Assembly: GCF_020889785.1 (NCBI RefSeq)
Contig: NZ_JACMYK010000006.1
Span: forward strand, 1 to 64,000
Source: Bradyrhizobium acaciae
GTDB taxonomy: Bacteria > Pseudomonadota > Alphaproteobacteria > Rhizobiales > Xanthobacteraceae
Reading direction: 5' to 3'
Length of the DNA: 64,000 nt
Shown piece by piece: positions 17,411 to 26,057 of the stretch. Made by a program: the position numbers and the translations under genes. How positions within the stretch are numbered: the stretch's first letter is position 1; every line of letters starts with the position of its first letter. The notes beneath the pieces were generated by a model that saw only the letters and a program-made list of their open reading frames with translations, had not been told where the DNA came from and made no database searches.

Positions 17411-18802
17411 ATGACAGGTTACCGTGGACGAAACGTCATCATCATCGGTGGTGGCGCGAGCGGCGTGCTGCTGGCGTACCAGCTGCTCCACCAGCCAACC
17501 CGCGATCTCCGCGTCACCCTGATCGAGCAGCGCCCGGATATCGGGCGCGGCATCGCCTATCACACCGGCAATCCCGATCACCTGCTCAATGTACGGGTCG
17601 CGAACATGAGTGCCCTGCCGGATCAGCCCGATCATTTCTGGGGCTGGCTTAGCTCACGCGAGCTCGATGTTCCCCTCTGTCCGGACCCCTATTGCTTCGT
17701 GCCGCGACGCATCTATGGCGACTACATCGCGAGCTTACTTGAGCAGCATACATCCGATCCGGCAGACGTAGAGCGTCTTTCCATCGTTCGTGGAACTTGC
17801 GTCGATATCAACGAAGGCGACGCCGGGGTGACGATCACGCTCGACGATGGTCAATCGCTGGCCGGCGAGGCTGCTGTTCTTGCGACCGGACATGACATGC
17901 GCGCCAGCCGCGCGGGTTATGCCGATCCGTGGGCGCCGCCGTCGGCCGCCCCGATCGATGCCGATGCGACCGTGCTGCTCCTCGGCACGGGACTGACGAT
18001 GGTCGACTACGTCCTGTCACTGTTGCGCGACGGGCATCGAGGTCCGATCATCGCGATGTCCCGGCGCGGCCTGCTGGCAAAGTCGCATCGGCGTGTGGAT
18101 GCCCAGCGCATTGACGAAGCCGATGTCCCATTTGGCGCCAGCATCAGCAAACTGCTCCATTGGCTCCGCAGCCGCATCGCGCGGAATGCGGCCGAGGGGG
18201 GTGACTGGCGTGGCGTGATCGACGGCTTGCGGCCCTACGCTCAGCGCCTGTGGCACGAGCTTCCGCAGGCGTCCAAACGCCGCTTCCTCGAGCACGCTCG
18301 CGCCTGGTGGGACGTGCATCGGCACCGGATGGCGCCGGAAGTCGAGGCCCGCGTGTCGCAAGCAATCTATACGGGGCAGCTCAACCTGTTGGCAGCCAAA
18401 GTCGTCAGCGTCGCGCCGACCAACGATGGAGCCCGCATCCATTATCGGCGGCGCGGTGATACCAGGATCCTCAACATGCAAGTCGGTACCGTCGTGGATT
18501 GCACCGGCATCGTCAAGGATCCGCGCGCCACGCCAAATCCGGCGGTACGCGGCCTGTTCGACCGAGGCCTGGCGCGCGTCGACCCGCTCTGCATCGGCAT
18601 TGAGACGGATCGCAACTGTGCCATCATCGGCCGCGATGGCGAGGTCTCGCAGCGCCTCTTCGCCGTAGGCCCGCTGACGCGGGCGGCGTTCTGGGAGATC
18701 ATCGCGATTCCCGATATCCGCAACCAGTGCGCCACTCTCGCCGCTCGGCTCGCCGAACCGGTAAGTTCGCGTCAAGCAGAGCCGGAGCGAGTCCAACTTT
18801 AG
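17411..18802 (+). CDS. FAD/NAD(P)-binding oxidoreductase (FAD_NAD_binding_9 type)
   Basis: This 463-residue protein starts with a dinucleotide-binding fold VIIIGGGASGVLLAYQLL at residues 9-26. It continues with GRGIAYHTGNPDHLLNVRVANMSA near 55 and ATGHDMRAS near 158, the pattern of the FAD-NAD(P)-binding family PF13454, whose members are poorly characterised. A second nucleotide-type motif, VLLLGTGLTMVDYVLSLL, lies near 193, and the C-terminal region ends in an IGRDGEVSQRLFAVGPLTRA flavin-type segment. ATG at 17411 has GGAG six bases upstream. It sits between two sulfonate-type transporters and may act on an imported compound or supply reducing power, but this is inference. Confidence 0.82.
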   Translation: MTGYRGRNVIIIGGGASGVLLAYQLLHQPTRDLRVTLIEQRPDIGRGIAYHTGNPDHLLNVRVANMSALPDQPDHFWGWLSSRELDVPLCPDPYCFVPRRIYGDYIASLLEQHTSDPADVERLSIVRGTCVDINEGDAGVTITLDDGQSLAGEAAVLATGHDMRASRAGYADPWAPPSAAPIDADATVLLLGTGLTMVDYVLSLLRDGHRGPIIAMSRRGLLAKSHRRVDAQRIDEADVPFGASISKLLHWLRSRIARNAAEGGDWRGVIDGLRPYAQRLWHELPQASKRRFLEHARAWWDVHRHRMAPEVEARVSQAIYTGQLNLLAAKVVSVAPTNDGARIHYRRRGDTRILNMQVGTVVDCTGIVKDPRATPNPAVRGLFDRGLARVDPLCIGIETDRNCAIIGRDGEVSQRLFAVGPLTRAAFWEIIAIPDIRNQCATLAARLAEPVSSRQAEPERVQL

Positions 18803-18871
18803 CACGCCCGACAAAGTGTACGAAGGCCCTGCGAGCCCGGCGGCAGCGCCACCGGGACCTCTCACTGAACC

Positions 18872-19708
18872 TCACCTGATCCCAAGCGGACTCAACCGCG
18901 CCAGCGACTTCGCGCTATCCGGCTGCTTGAGAAGATCGAGGATCCGGCGCTTCAGACGCACAAAATCCGGCTCGGTGACAAGCTCGGCCCGGCGTGGCCG
19001 GCCAAAGGGGAGGCGGATATCCTCGATGACCCGTCCCGGTCTGGCGCTCATGACAACGACGCGGTCCGCAAGAAACAGCGCTTCCTCGATATCATGCGTC
19101 ACGAAGATGGTTGTTGTCGGGATTCTCGTCCAGATCTCGAGCAGAACCTCCTGCATCATGCTACGAGTCTGCGCATCCAGTGCGCCGAACGGTTCGTCCA
19201 TCAATAGCACGCGTGGCCGATTAATCAGAACGCGCGCGATCTCGACGCGTTGCTGCATCCCGCCGGAGAGTTGCGAAGGATAGAAGTGCTCGAAGCCTTC
19301 GAGGCCGACCAGCCGCAGAAGCTCGTCAGCGGCGTGATACCGTTCGCTCTTGCCTACGCCACGCATCTTCGGACCGAACGCGACATTGTCGCGAACACGC
19401 TTCCACGGGAACAACGTATGCTGCTGAAATACAATACCGCGATCCGGACTCGGACCAAGAACTGTCTGGCCATCCACCGTCAAGCGCCCGCCCGTTACCG
19501 GCAGGTGGCCCGCCAAGGCACCGAGCAAGGTGGATTTGCCGCAGCCGGATGGGCCGAGCACGCAAACCAGTTCACCCGGCCCGATTGCAAAATGGAGATC
19601 GCGAACCGCCTCAAAGGCGTCGGCACCGTCGCCGAGTGAGATCGAAACACGCTCGATGCCGATACGCCCAACAGATCTCGTAGAAGCATCAGATATCCGA
19701 ATGTTCAT
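18872..19708 (-). CDS. Nitrate/sulfonate/taurine-type ABC ATPase
   Basis: This 278-residue ATPase has Walker [10 protein letters not shown] near residue 58, Q-loop IVFQQHTLFPWKRVRDN near 93, signature LSGGMQQRVEIARVL near 147, Walker B VLLMDEPFGALDA near 168 and switch His in VTHDIEEALFLAD near 204. The HTLFPW form and the overall length place it with SsuB/TauB. Its ATG at 19708 overlaps the permease stop (ATGA). It is the last gene of binding protein-permease-ATPase, and converges on the FAD protein gene. Confidence 0.92.
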   Translation of the reverse strand: MNIRISDASTRSVGRIGIERVSISLGDGADAFEAVRDLHFAIGPGELVCVLGPSGCGKSTLLGALAGHLPVTGGRLTVDGQTVLGPSPDRGIVFQQHTLFPWKRVRDNVAFGPKMRGVGKSERYHAADELLRLVGLEGFEHFYPSQLSGGMQQRVEIARVLINRPRVLLMDEPFGALDAQTRSMMQEVLLEIWTRIPTTTIFVTHDIEEALFLADRVVVMSARPGRVIEDIRLPFGRPRRAELVTEPDFVRLKRRILDLLKQPDSAKSLARLSPLGIR

Positions 19709-20508
19709 CGTGCGACTGCCGGCTGTCGCCACGGCATCAGATATTGTCCCAATGTCGTCAAGAGCCAGCTGCTGCCCATACCAAGCAGCCCGATCACGAG
19801 CATGCCGACGATGATATCGGCATAATTCTGCAGCGTGTAAGCCTCCCACGTGTAGTAGCCAATGCCGAATTGGCCGGAGATCATCTCGGCTGTGACCAGG
19901 CAGAACCACGATGTACCCATGCCGATCGCGAGCCCGGTAACGATGCTCGGCGCAGCACCCGGCAGTACGATCTCGCGCAGAATAGCGGTTGGTGTGCCGC
20001 CGAGACTGCGCGCGGACGCAACCAGCCGCCGGTCAATATTCGCAACACCATGCACGGTGTTGAGAATGATAGGAAACAACGCGCCAATGAATGTGATGAA
20101 GATCATCGACATTTCCGACGACGGAAAGATCAGGATCGAGAGCGGTATCCAGGCCACCGCCGGGATCGGCCGCAACAGCTCGAGTGGCGGCAGCAACAGG
20201 TCGCTTGCGGCGCGCGAGCGGCCGATCGCAAAGCCGAAGCCAATTCCCAACAAGACCGCTGCACCATATCCAGCGAATACCCTCCACAGGCTGCTACCGA
20301 CATGTGCCAGTAACTTGGGCGATTTGAGCAGCACGATCGCGGATTGCAAGACTTCGGTCGGTGGCGGCACATTGCGGAATGTCACGAAGCCTAGGCTCAG
20401 GTGCTGGGCCGAGGCGAGTTGCCACAGCACGATGCAAGCGACGATCGAGAGACCCCGAACCAGCCAGCGTGACCGTGGCACTTGGCCAGCGGTGCGTGCG
20501 GCTGTCAT
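19705..20508 (-). CDS. Nitrate/sulfonate/taurine-type ABC permease
   Basis: This 267-residue inner-membrane permease has about six hydrophobic stretches: LSIVACIVLWQLASA, VFAGYGAAVLLGIGFGFAIG, PIPAVAWIPLSILIF, MIFITFIGALFPIILN and others. The coupling loop is ASARSLGGTPTAILREIVLP near 170. The WIPLSILIFPSSEM and FPIILNTVHGV segments are typical of the SsuC/TauC class. It begins 3 bases after the stop of the binding-protein gene. Confidence 0.92.
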   Translation of the reverse strand: MTAARTAGQVPRSRWLVRGLSIVACIVLWQLASAQHLSLGFVTFRNVPPPTEVLQSAIVLLKSPKLLAHVGSSLWRVFAGYGAAVLLGIGFGFAIGRSRAASDLLLPPLELLRPIPAVAWIPLSILIFPSSEMSMIFITFIGALFPIILNTVHGVANIDRRLVASARSLGGTPTAILREIVLPGAAPSIVTGLAIGMGTSWFCLVTAEMISGQFGIGYYTWEAYTLQNYADIIVGMLVIGLLGMGSSWLLTTLGQYLMPWRQPAVAR

Positions 20509-20511
20509 TGC

Positions 20512-21933
20512 TCACCGGCTCGCGACGAGCGATTCCCGCGCGCCGGCATAGTCCACGACTACGCCACCATGCGCCTTCGACCACCGTTCCGCCCCATCCT
20601 TCAGCAGGAACGCACTGAGCTCTCCCTTCGGCGACCGCACAAACCACGCCTGATTTGCGAACAGTTTGATGCCGGTCTCGCGATCCTGGACATATATAAC
20701 GCGAATCGCCTTGCCTTGCTTCTCCAGGGCTGCAAGAGCCGTCAAAGCGCCCTCCGGTGAACTGAAGTGCTGAACGAGCGGCTCGTCCTTGACCCAAATC
20801 TGAGCGACACGACTGAAATCCGTGATCCTGGCGCCGGTCGTCACATCTTGGGCCTTTAGACCAAGCTGGCCGTAGTCCTTCAGCTGCGCTTCGTAGTCTC
20901 CGCCGGCTTCCGCAACGGCCGCCCGGATGTATTTGTCGGTCACGAACTGATTGATATCGAGGTCGCTATCGGCACGCTTCAACAGCGTCAGCGTCTTGAT
21001 CGAGGTGGCCACTGCCTGACGATATTCGGGTTTCCAAGTCACGTCGCGCGTCTGCAGGCCAAGCGGTCCGTGGAACAGATAGACGACTTCCGCCTCGATA
21101 CCGGTCACCTTGGCGATCAGATCGCTGTATTTCTCCGGTTCGTTCGCAATCAAGCGATTCGCCTCGAGTGCGGCGCGCTGATAGGCAATGACGATCTCCG
21201 GATACTTTTCCGCGTAATCTGCATCGACCAACGACCCGTGAAACGTCGGCGCATTGGCCTGTGAACCATCAAAGATCTTGCGGGCAAATCCGCGCCAGGG
21301 GAACAATTCGGCAAACGGAACGAAATCGGCGTGCGCCTCGATCTTGTTGGCCTGAAGCGCGGGACCCGCGACTTCAGGCGCCTGGGTGATGATGTGGACG
21401 TCCGTCTCTGGATTCCAGCCCTCGGCCTCGATCGCGCGCAGCAACATGCCGTGTGACGTCGATGCGAAGGGCACGGAAATCGTCTTGCCCTTGAGATCCT
21501 TGATGGACTGAACCGGAGAGTTCGAGGGCACCACGATGCCGTTGCCGCTGCCCTTCGTGCTTCCGGACAGGACACTGATGAAGAGGCTGCGGCGGCCTGC
21601 CTTCTGGAACGCCACTCCGTTCAGCGAGCCCGGAAAATCCGCCATCGCGCCAAAGTCCAGCTTACCGGCGACCATTTCGTTGGTCAGCGGGGCGCCGCTG
21701 GTGAAGTTCTTCCATTGGATGTCGTACGTCACATCCTTGTACTTGCCGTCATGCGGCAGGAATTTCTCCAGCAGCTTCAGCTCCCGAATCAACAGGCCGC
21801 CGGTCGCGCAATTGATGGTCGTGTCCTGGGTCCCAACCGCGACTCGGATCGTTTCGGCCTGCGCTACGCCGGTTAAGCCCAACACAGTGGCAACAACCGC
21901 AGCCGCCACCTTTACAAGATCGAACGAACGCAT
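20512..21933 (-). CDS. Sulfonate-type binding protein with NosL-like C-terminal extension
   Basis: This 473-residue secreted protein is about 130 residues longer than typical SsuA/TauA proteins. Residues 1-26 are a signal peptide ending VAQA-ET. Residues 27 to about 350 follow the NMT1/SsuA pattern (GGLLIRELKLLEKFLP, SIKDLKGKTISVPFASTSHG, ADFVPFAELFPWRG). The tail from about 385 (FSSPEGALTALAALEKQGK, VIYVQDRETGI, NQAWFVRSPKGELSAFLLKD, SKAHGGVVVDYAGA) looks like a NosL-type domain, known as a periplasmic copper-binding fold. The methionine/cysteine ligands of true NosL are not obvious in it. It is the first gene of a three-gene transporter operon. Ligand unknown. Confidence 0.82.
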   Translation of the reverse strand: MRSFDLVKVAAAVVATVLGLTGVAQAETIRVAVGTQDTTINCATGGLLIRELKLLEKFLPHDGKYKDVTYDIQWKNFTSGAPLTNEMVAGKLDFGAMADFPGSLNGVAFQKAGRRSLFISVLSGSTKGSGNGIVVPSNSPVQSIKDLKGKTISVPFASTSHGMLLRAIEAEGWNPETDVHIITQAPEVAGPALQANKIEAHADFVPFAELFPWRGFARKIFDGSQANAPTFHGSLVDADYAEKYPEIVIAYQRAALEANRLIANEPEKYSDLIAKVTGIEAEVVYLFHGPLGLQTRDVTWKPEYRQAVATSIKTLTLLKRADSDLDINQFVTDKYIRAAVAEAGGDYEAQLKDYGQLGLKAQDVTTGARITDFSRVAQIWVKDEPLVQHFSSPEGALTALAALEKQGKAIRVIYVQDRETGIKLFANQAWFVRSPKGELSAFLLKDGAERWSKAHGGVVVDYAGARESLVASR

Positions 21934-22256
21934 TGGCCTGTCTCCAACGATAGATCGGCGGCGGCCAGCAGCCGCCGCAATATGCGGATCGAAACTATCG
22001 AGCCGGCGCGCCGATCACATAAGCAATTACTTGCATCGCGGTGGGGAGGTCAGTCGCTGGAAGGCGCGCGTTAGGACGCGGGGCGAGTGCTTCAAATGAT
22101 TTTCTCACGCCAGCTGCATCCGCAGTTAATCCATTCCAGCGGAATGTCGTTCTCGCGTCATCTTTGCTAAGTGCGTTGACGGGCATTCAAATAGGTGGAC
22201 TTCGCGATCTCCTCACACTTAGCTAGGGGACGACAGCGCAGGATATCCGGGCCGCA
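21934..22256. other. Divergent promoter region between binding protein and Crp-type gene
   Basis: About 320 bp. It holds a GC-rich hairpin in the leader of the binding-protein gene (GCGGCGGC 21958-21965 with GCCGCCGC 21971-21978, loop CAGCA) and the palindrome-like site at 22023-22034. GGAG lies about 10 bases from the binding-protein ATG. No gene seen. Confidence 0.5.
22023..22034. promoter_or_regulatory. GCAA-N4-TTGC site (GCAATTACTTGC)
   Basis: Half-sites GCAA and TTGC spaced by four bases, 90 bp upstream of the binding-protein start and between it and the Crp-type regulator. One base differs from the perfect palindrome at 31997-32008. A shared operator is inferred from recurrence. Confidence 0.4.
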
Positions 22257-23096
22257 ATGACCACAATCAAGGAAGCTTCCGAAGGCTACTCACGCACTCC
22301 GATGGTGCAGACAGGCCTCTCGGTGGACGGCAGCTATCGAACAAGGAAGAGCCTTGCTGTCTCCAGCGGACCGCACGCAACGGCCAGCGACTCCGCATTT
22401 TTCATAAGCGAGAGCATCGACGGCCTCAACGTCGGCGCCCAGTTCCTGGATCGCTTGTCCACCGAACAGAAGGCCCAAGTCCTGGCCGCCGGTCGCACCG
22501 TTTTCACCGCGCAGGGCGAAATGGTGTTCAGCCAGGGCGAGCATCACAACGGCATCTTCATCATCAGGCGAGGACAGGTCCGCGTCTACTACACCGCACC
22601 ATCCGGCCGGGAGATCACCCTCGCCTACTGGACGGCTGGCCACTTCATCGGAGGTCCCGAGATCTCCGGTGGCGGTCCCCACATGTGGTCCGGCGTCGCC
22701 ATGGAGGACTGCGAGATCCTGGCCTTGTCGAGCCCCGCGCTTCAACGAATGCTGGCCGAGATGCCGACTTTCGCGCTGGCGTTGATCGATGGCCTCGTCG
22801 CCAAGGGCAAGTGCTATTCATCGATGGCGCAGATGCTCGGCACCCGCTCGGTGATTGAGCGGCTCGCTCAATATCTTTTGAATCTCGCCGAACTGTATGG
22901 ACTCGCCGACGGCGAGACAGTCATCATCAACCGAAAGGTCACGCATGACCAGATCGCCGCGATGGTTGGCTCGACCCGCCAGTGGATCACCATGATGCTG
23001 AAGCGGTTCCAGACCAAGCGCATTATCGCGATCGAGGACGGCGTCATCAGGATCCGGCGCCTCGATCTTCTCGAGAACATCCTGTTCAAGGATTAG
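22257..23096 (+). CDS. Crp/Fnr-family transcriptional regulator
   Basis: This 279-residue regulator has a cyclic-nucleotide-binding-type beta barrel (about residues 62-170: EMVFSQGEHHNGIFIIRRGQVRVYY, GREITLAYWTAGHFIG) and a C-terminal Crp winged helix with KVTHDQIAAMVGSTRQWITMMLKRF near 240. No cluster of N-terminal cysteines is present, so it is not an oxygen-sensing Fnr of the iron-sulfur type. The first 45 residues are extra and may be an over-long start. It lies between a sulfonate-type transporter and the amidase/flavoprotein operon and diverges from the former, making it the obvious local regulator. Confidence 0.9.
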   Translation: MTTIKEASEGYSRTPMVQTGLSVDGSYRTRKSLAVSSGPHATASDSAFFISESIDGLNVGAQFLDRLSTEQKAQVLAAGRTVFTAQGEMVFSQGEHHNGIFIIRRGQVRVYYTAPSGREITLAYWTAGHFIGGPEISGGGPHMWSGVAMEDCEILALSSPALQRMLAEMPTFALALIDGLVAKGKCYSSMAQMLGTRSVIERLAQYLLNLAELYGLADGETVIINRKVTHDQIAAMVGSTRQWITMMLKRFQTKRIIAIEDGVIRIRRLDLLENILFKD

Positions 23097-24059
23097 TCAT
23101 CCGCTGCCAATCTGTTCAAGCGCCCGGATCACGGTCTTTCGAACGTCGGGGTCCGCATCGCCAGTATGCCGCGCCAGAGCATCGCGCGAGCGCGGATCAG
23201 CGATATCACCGAGCGCTGCGGCGGCATCCTTGCGCAGCGAAGGCAGCTCGTCGTCAAGGAAGGCAACGATGGTTTCGATCCCGTCCCGAACCCTTAGCCG
23301 ACCCAGGTTCTGCAGCGCTTTCTGACGAACTTGCCAATATGGGTCGGTAAGCGAGGCGACCAGCGCGCCAGCGGCTGACACCTGACCGATCCGCCCAATC
23401 GCTTCCGCCGCGGCGGCCCGGACCTGCCACTCCGGATCCGAGAGCGCGGTTGCCGCGGCCTGAGCCGCGATCTCGTTGCGAGCGAACGACAGCGCGTTGA
23501 CGGCGGCGAGCCTGACATCAGCAGATTTGTCTCGCGTTGCGCCGATCAAGGACGGCAGCGTTTCAGTCTTCTTGAGATAGCCGATTACTCCCACGGCCTG
23601 CACGCGCACGCCGGGATTGTCGTCACCAAGCCCTGTGATCGCGGGACCCAGCGATGCATCGACCTGGAGTGCCTTCAATGCCCGAAAAACCGCAGCACGC
23701 ACGAAAGCGGCCGGGTGAGTGACGAACGCCAAGAGGAGGCCACTCGTCTCTGGATCGCGGAGCTCGGCAAGGCTGTCAGCGGCCGCCTGCGCGACCTCCG
23801 CCACGGGGTCGGGCACCGCGCCAATCAAAGCCTTGGCAACCTGAATGCCGTCAAACTCCCCAAGGGCCTGCGCGGCTTGCTGGCGGACCATCGGTTCAGC
23901 GTCGAGGATGGCACCCGCCAGCAACGGAACCGCCTCGCCACTCGACGTCTCCACGAGGTCAAGCACCGCCAGTCGGCGCACCGATGGATCTTCACTCGCC
24001 AGCCGCTCAGCAATCTCCCCGAGATCCCCGAAGGTTTCGAATGGCTCGAACACGGTCAT
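23097..24059 (-). CDS. HEAT-repeat (PBS-lyase-like) scaffold protein
   Basis: This 320-residue soluble protein is built almost wholly of roughly ten 31-residue helical HEAT repeats, with the recurring pattern VR--A--ALG----AL-AL--AL-DP (examples: DPYWQVRQKALQNLGRL, DELPSLRKDAAAALGDI, DADPDVRKTVIRALEQIG). Such repeats form curved scaffolds that hold partner proteins or cofactor enzymes, as in phycobilin lyases. It is the last gene of the nine-gene operon, its ATG one base past the ferredoxin stop, so it is likely made together with the flavoprotein and ferredoxin and may assemble them. The converging Crp gene ends at the adjacent base. Confidence 0.85.
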   Translation of the reverse strand: MTVFEPFETFGDLGEIAERLASEDPSVRRLAVLDLVETSSGEAVPLLAGAILDAEPMVRQQAAQALGEFDGIQVAKALIGAVPDPVAEVAQAAADSLAELRDPETSGLLLAFVTHPAAFVRAAVFRALKALQVDASLGPAITGLGDDNPGVRVQAVGVIGYLKKTETLPSLIGATRDKSADVRLAAVNALSFARNEIAAQAAATALSDPEWQVRAAAAEAIGRIGQVSAAGALVASLTDPYWQVRQKALQNLGRLRVRDGIETIVAFLDDELPSLRKDAAAALGDIADPRSRDALARHTGDADPDVRKTVIRALEQIGSG

Positions 24060-24060
24060 G

Positions 24061-24294
24061 TCAGCGTAACAGATAGGGAATGTTGACCGTCACGGCGCCG
24101 GTCGGGCAATCGGTCTCGCAGGGCATGCAGTACCAGCACTCGTCGTACTTCATGTAGGCCTTACCGGTGAGATCGCTGATCCGGAGCACATCCAGCGGGC
24201 AGACGTCAACGCAGACCGTGCATCCCTTGTCGGCAATGCATTTGGCCTCGTCAACGATAACTGGAACAGCGGTTGGCGTATGAGCAATTGGCAT
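24061..24294 (-). CDS. Two-cluster 4Fe-4S ferredoxin (AprB-like small subunit)
   Basis: This 77-residue protein has eight cysteines in two cluster motifs: C19-x5-C25-x2-C28-x3-C32-P and C53-x2-C56-x2-C59-x3-C63-P. The widened first motif (KCIADKGCTVC) resembles the ferredoxin half of AprB, the electron-transfer subunit of adenylylsulfate reductase; the C-terminal AprB tail is missing. AAGGGG precedes the ATG. It lies 17 bases after the flavoprotein gene and most likely passes electrons to or from that flavin. Confidence 0.92.
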   Translation of the reverse strand: MPIAHTPTAVPVIVDEAKCIADKGCTVCVDVCPLDVLRISDLTGKAYMKYDECWYCMPCETDCPTGAVTVNIPYLLR

Positions 24295-24311
24295 GCGACG
24301 TCCCCTTCTCT

Positions 24312-26048
24312 CTAGGCGTGCCGCCGGATGCGCTGGCGGTCATAGGCCGAGCGCTCGGATTCGTCGATTGGCACAATATAGGGCGCGACCGGCCGCTTCT
24401 CTGCGATCATCCGTCCGTCCCGCTTGCGCAGAATGCTGTGGCAGAACCAGTCGTCATCATTCTTCTCGGGATATTCAACTCGGTGATGATAGAGCCCCCA
24501 GCGGCTCTCAGTACGGAACAGCGACGCAGATGCCGCCATTTCGGCACAATCCAGAATCGATGCCGCCTCCAGTGAACGCATCAGTTCATGCGCGTCGCGC
24601 ACTATCATCGCATTCTCCATATCCTCGCGGATTTCGGCGAAACGAGCTTGCCCCAGCTTCATCTTCGCGGTCACTTTCGGCGGCTGAAGATAGTCATTCA
24701 CGAAGCGTCGCGTCTTGTATTCAAGCTGGTTTGGCGGGATGCCATCTTCTCGCCGGGTCGCGGCCAGCACACGTTGCTGTTCACGCACGACGTCGGCGGT
24801 ATCGTAGTCGACGAGGTCAATGTTTGTCGCAACTTCCGCCGCATGCTCGCCGGCCACCGCTCCGTTGGTGAAGGCGCCCAGCATGTAATTGTGCGGGACG
24901 CTTGCCATATCGCCGGCTGCATAGAGACCCGACACCGTGGTGCGCGCAAATTCGTCGACATAGACCCCCGAAGCGCTGTGCCCGGAGCAAAAGCCGATCT
25001 CGGAGATATGCATCTCGATCATGCGTTCGCGGTAGTTCGTGCCGCGGTTTTCATGGAAACGCCCGCGCGTTGGCCGTTCGACGTGATGCAAGACCGCCTC
25101 GATCTTGCCGATCGTTTCGCTGTGCAGGTGATTGAGCTTCAGGAACACAGGTCCCTTGCCGGATTGCAGCTCGTTGTAGAACTCCTGCATCATCTGTCCC
25201 GACCAATAGTCGCACTCGATGAAGCGGTTTCCTTCGCTGTTGGTGGTGTAGGCTCCGAATGGACCGGCTACGTATGCACAGGCCGGACCGTTGTAATCCT
25301 TGATCAACGGATTGATCTGGTAGCATTCAAGGTTCGCCAGAGCGGCTCCGGCATGGTAGGCCATGGCATAGCCGTCGCCGGAATTCGTCGCGTTCTCGTA
25401 AGTGCTCCAGAGATAGCCCGATTGCGGCAAGCCCAACCGGCCGGCGGCACCGGCGCACAGGATGACGGTCTTCGCACGCAACACCAGAAACTCGGCACTC
25501 CGGGTGTTGACGGCGATCGCGCCGGCGATCTGCCCATCGCGTCCGGTCAACAGTCGCGTCGCCATGTAGCGGTTCGAGATCAGCACCTTCTCGCGGCGCA
25601 ACTGCCGGTACAGCGCCTTCTTGACCGTATCTCCGTTCGGCATCGGCAGCACGTAAGAGCCGAGGTGATGAACTTTCTTGACATCGAAATCACCGTTCTC
25701 GTTCTTCTGGAACTTGATGCCAAAACCATCGAGCTCCTGGATTATTTCAAAGCAGCGTGATGCATATTTAAACACCGGCGCCTGATCACAGATGCCGTCA
25801 TTGGCGATCGTGATTTCCTTGGTGTACTGCTCCGGCGTCGCGTAGCCTGGGACGACCGCGTTATTCAGCCCGTCCATGCCCATCGCGATCGCGCCAGAGC
25901 GCTTGACGTTGGCCTTCTCCAACAGAACGATACGCGCCTCCGGGCTATGGCGCTTCGCCTTGTAGGCTGCCATCGGCCCGGCGGTGCCCCCACCGATCAC
26001 GAGGACGTCGCAGACGACCTCCGCCAAGCCACTCTTGATCTCATCCAT
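24312..26048 (-). CDS. AprA-like FAD flavoprotein (fumarate reductase/SdhA superfamily)
   Basis: This 578-residue flavoprotein has an N-terminal FAD-binding GGGTAGPMAAYKA at residues 19-31, LLEKANVKRSGAIAMGMDGLN at about 42-62, NSGDGYAMAYHAGA near 224, and GLYAAGDMAS near 387 with GAFTNGAVAGEHAA after it. The ERSGA-type motif and the GHSASG segment near 370 resemble AprA, the catalytic subunit of adenylylsulfate reductase, more than succinate dehydrogenase. There is no signal peptide. GAGGG precedes the ATG. With the following ferredoxin it forms a likely AprAB-like pair, but sat/dsr genes are absent, so sulfate reduction is not implied. The true substrate is unknown. Confidence 0.85.
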   Translation of the reverse strand: MDEIKSGLAEVVCDVLVIGGGTAGPMAAYKAKRHSPEARIVLLEKANVKRSGAIAMGMDGLNNAVVPGYATPEQYTKEITIANDGICDQAPVFKYASRCFEIIQELDGFGIKFQKNENGDFDVKKVHHLGSYVLPMPNGDTVKKALYRQLRREKVLISNRYMATRLLTGRDGQIAGAIAVNTRSAEFLVLRAKTVILCAGAAGRLGLPQSGYLWSTYENATNSGDGYAMAYHAGAALANLECYQINPLIKDYNGPACAYVAGPFGAYTTNSEGNRFIECDYWSGQMMQEFYNELQSGKGPVFLKLNHLHSETIGKIEAVLHHVERPTRGRFHENRGTNYRERMIEMHISEIGFCSGHSASGVYVDEFARTTVSGLYAAGDMASVPHNYMLGAFTNGAVAGEHAAEVATNIDLVDYDTADVVREQQRVLAATRREDGIPPNQLEYKTRRFVNDYLQPPKVTAKMKLGQARFAEIREDMENAMIVRDAHELMRSLEAASILDCAEMAASASLFRTESRWGLYHHRVEYPEKNDDDWFCHSILRKRDGRMIAEKRPVAPYIVPIDESERSAYDRQRIRRHA

Positions 26049-26057
26049 GTTGTGCCC

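Noticed and set aside
17087..17412. Short frames on both strands resembling an integration-site remnant
   Set aside because: No integrase motif, no tRNA fragment and no direct repeats were found; nothing supports a mobile element.
18829..18858. Hairpin between the convergent FAD-protein and ATPase genes
   Set aside because: The GC-rich stem has a mismatch and no T-run on either strand.
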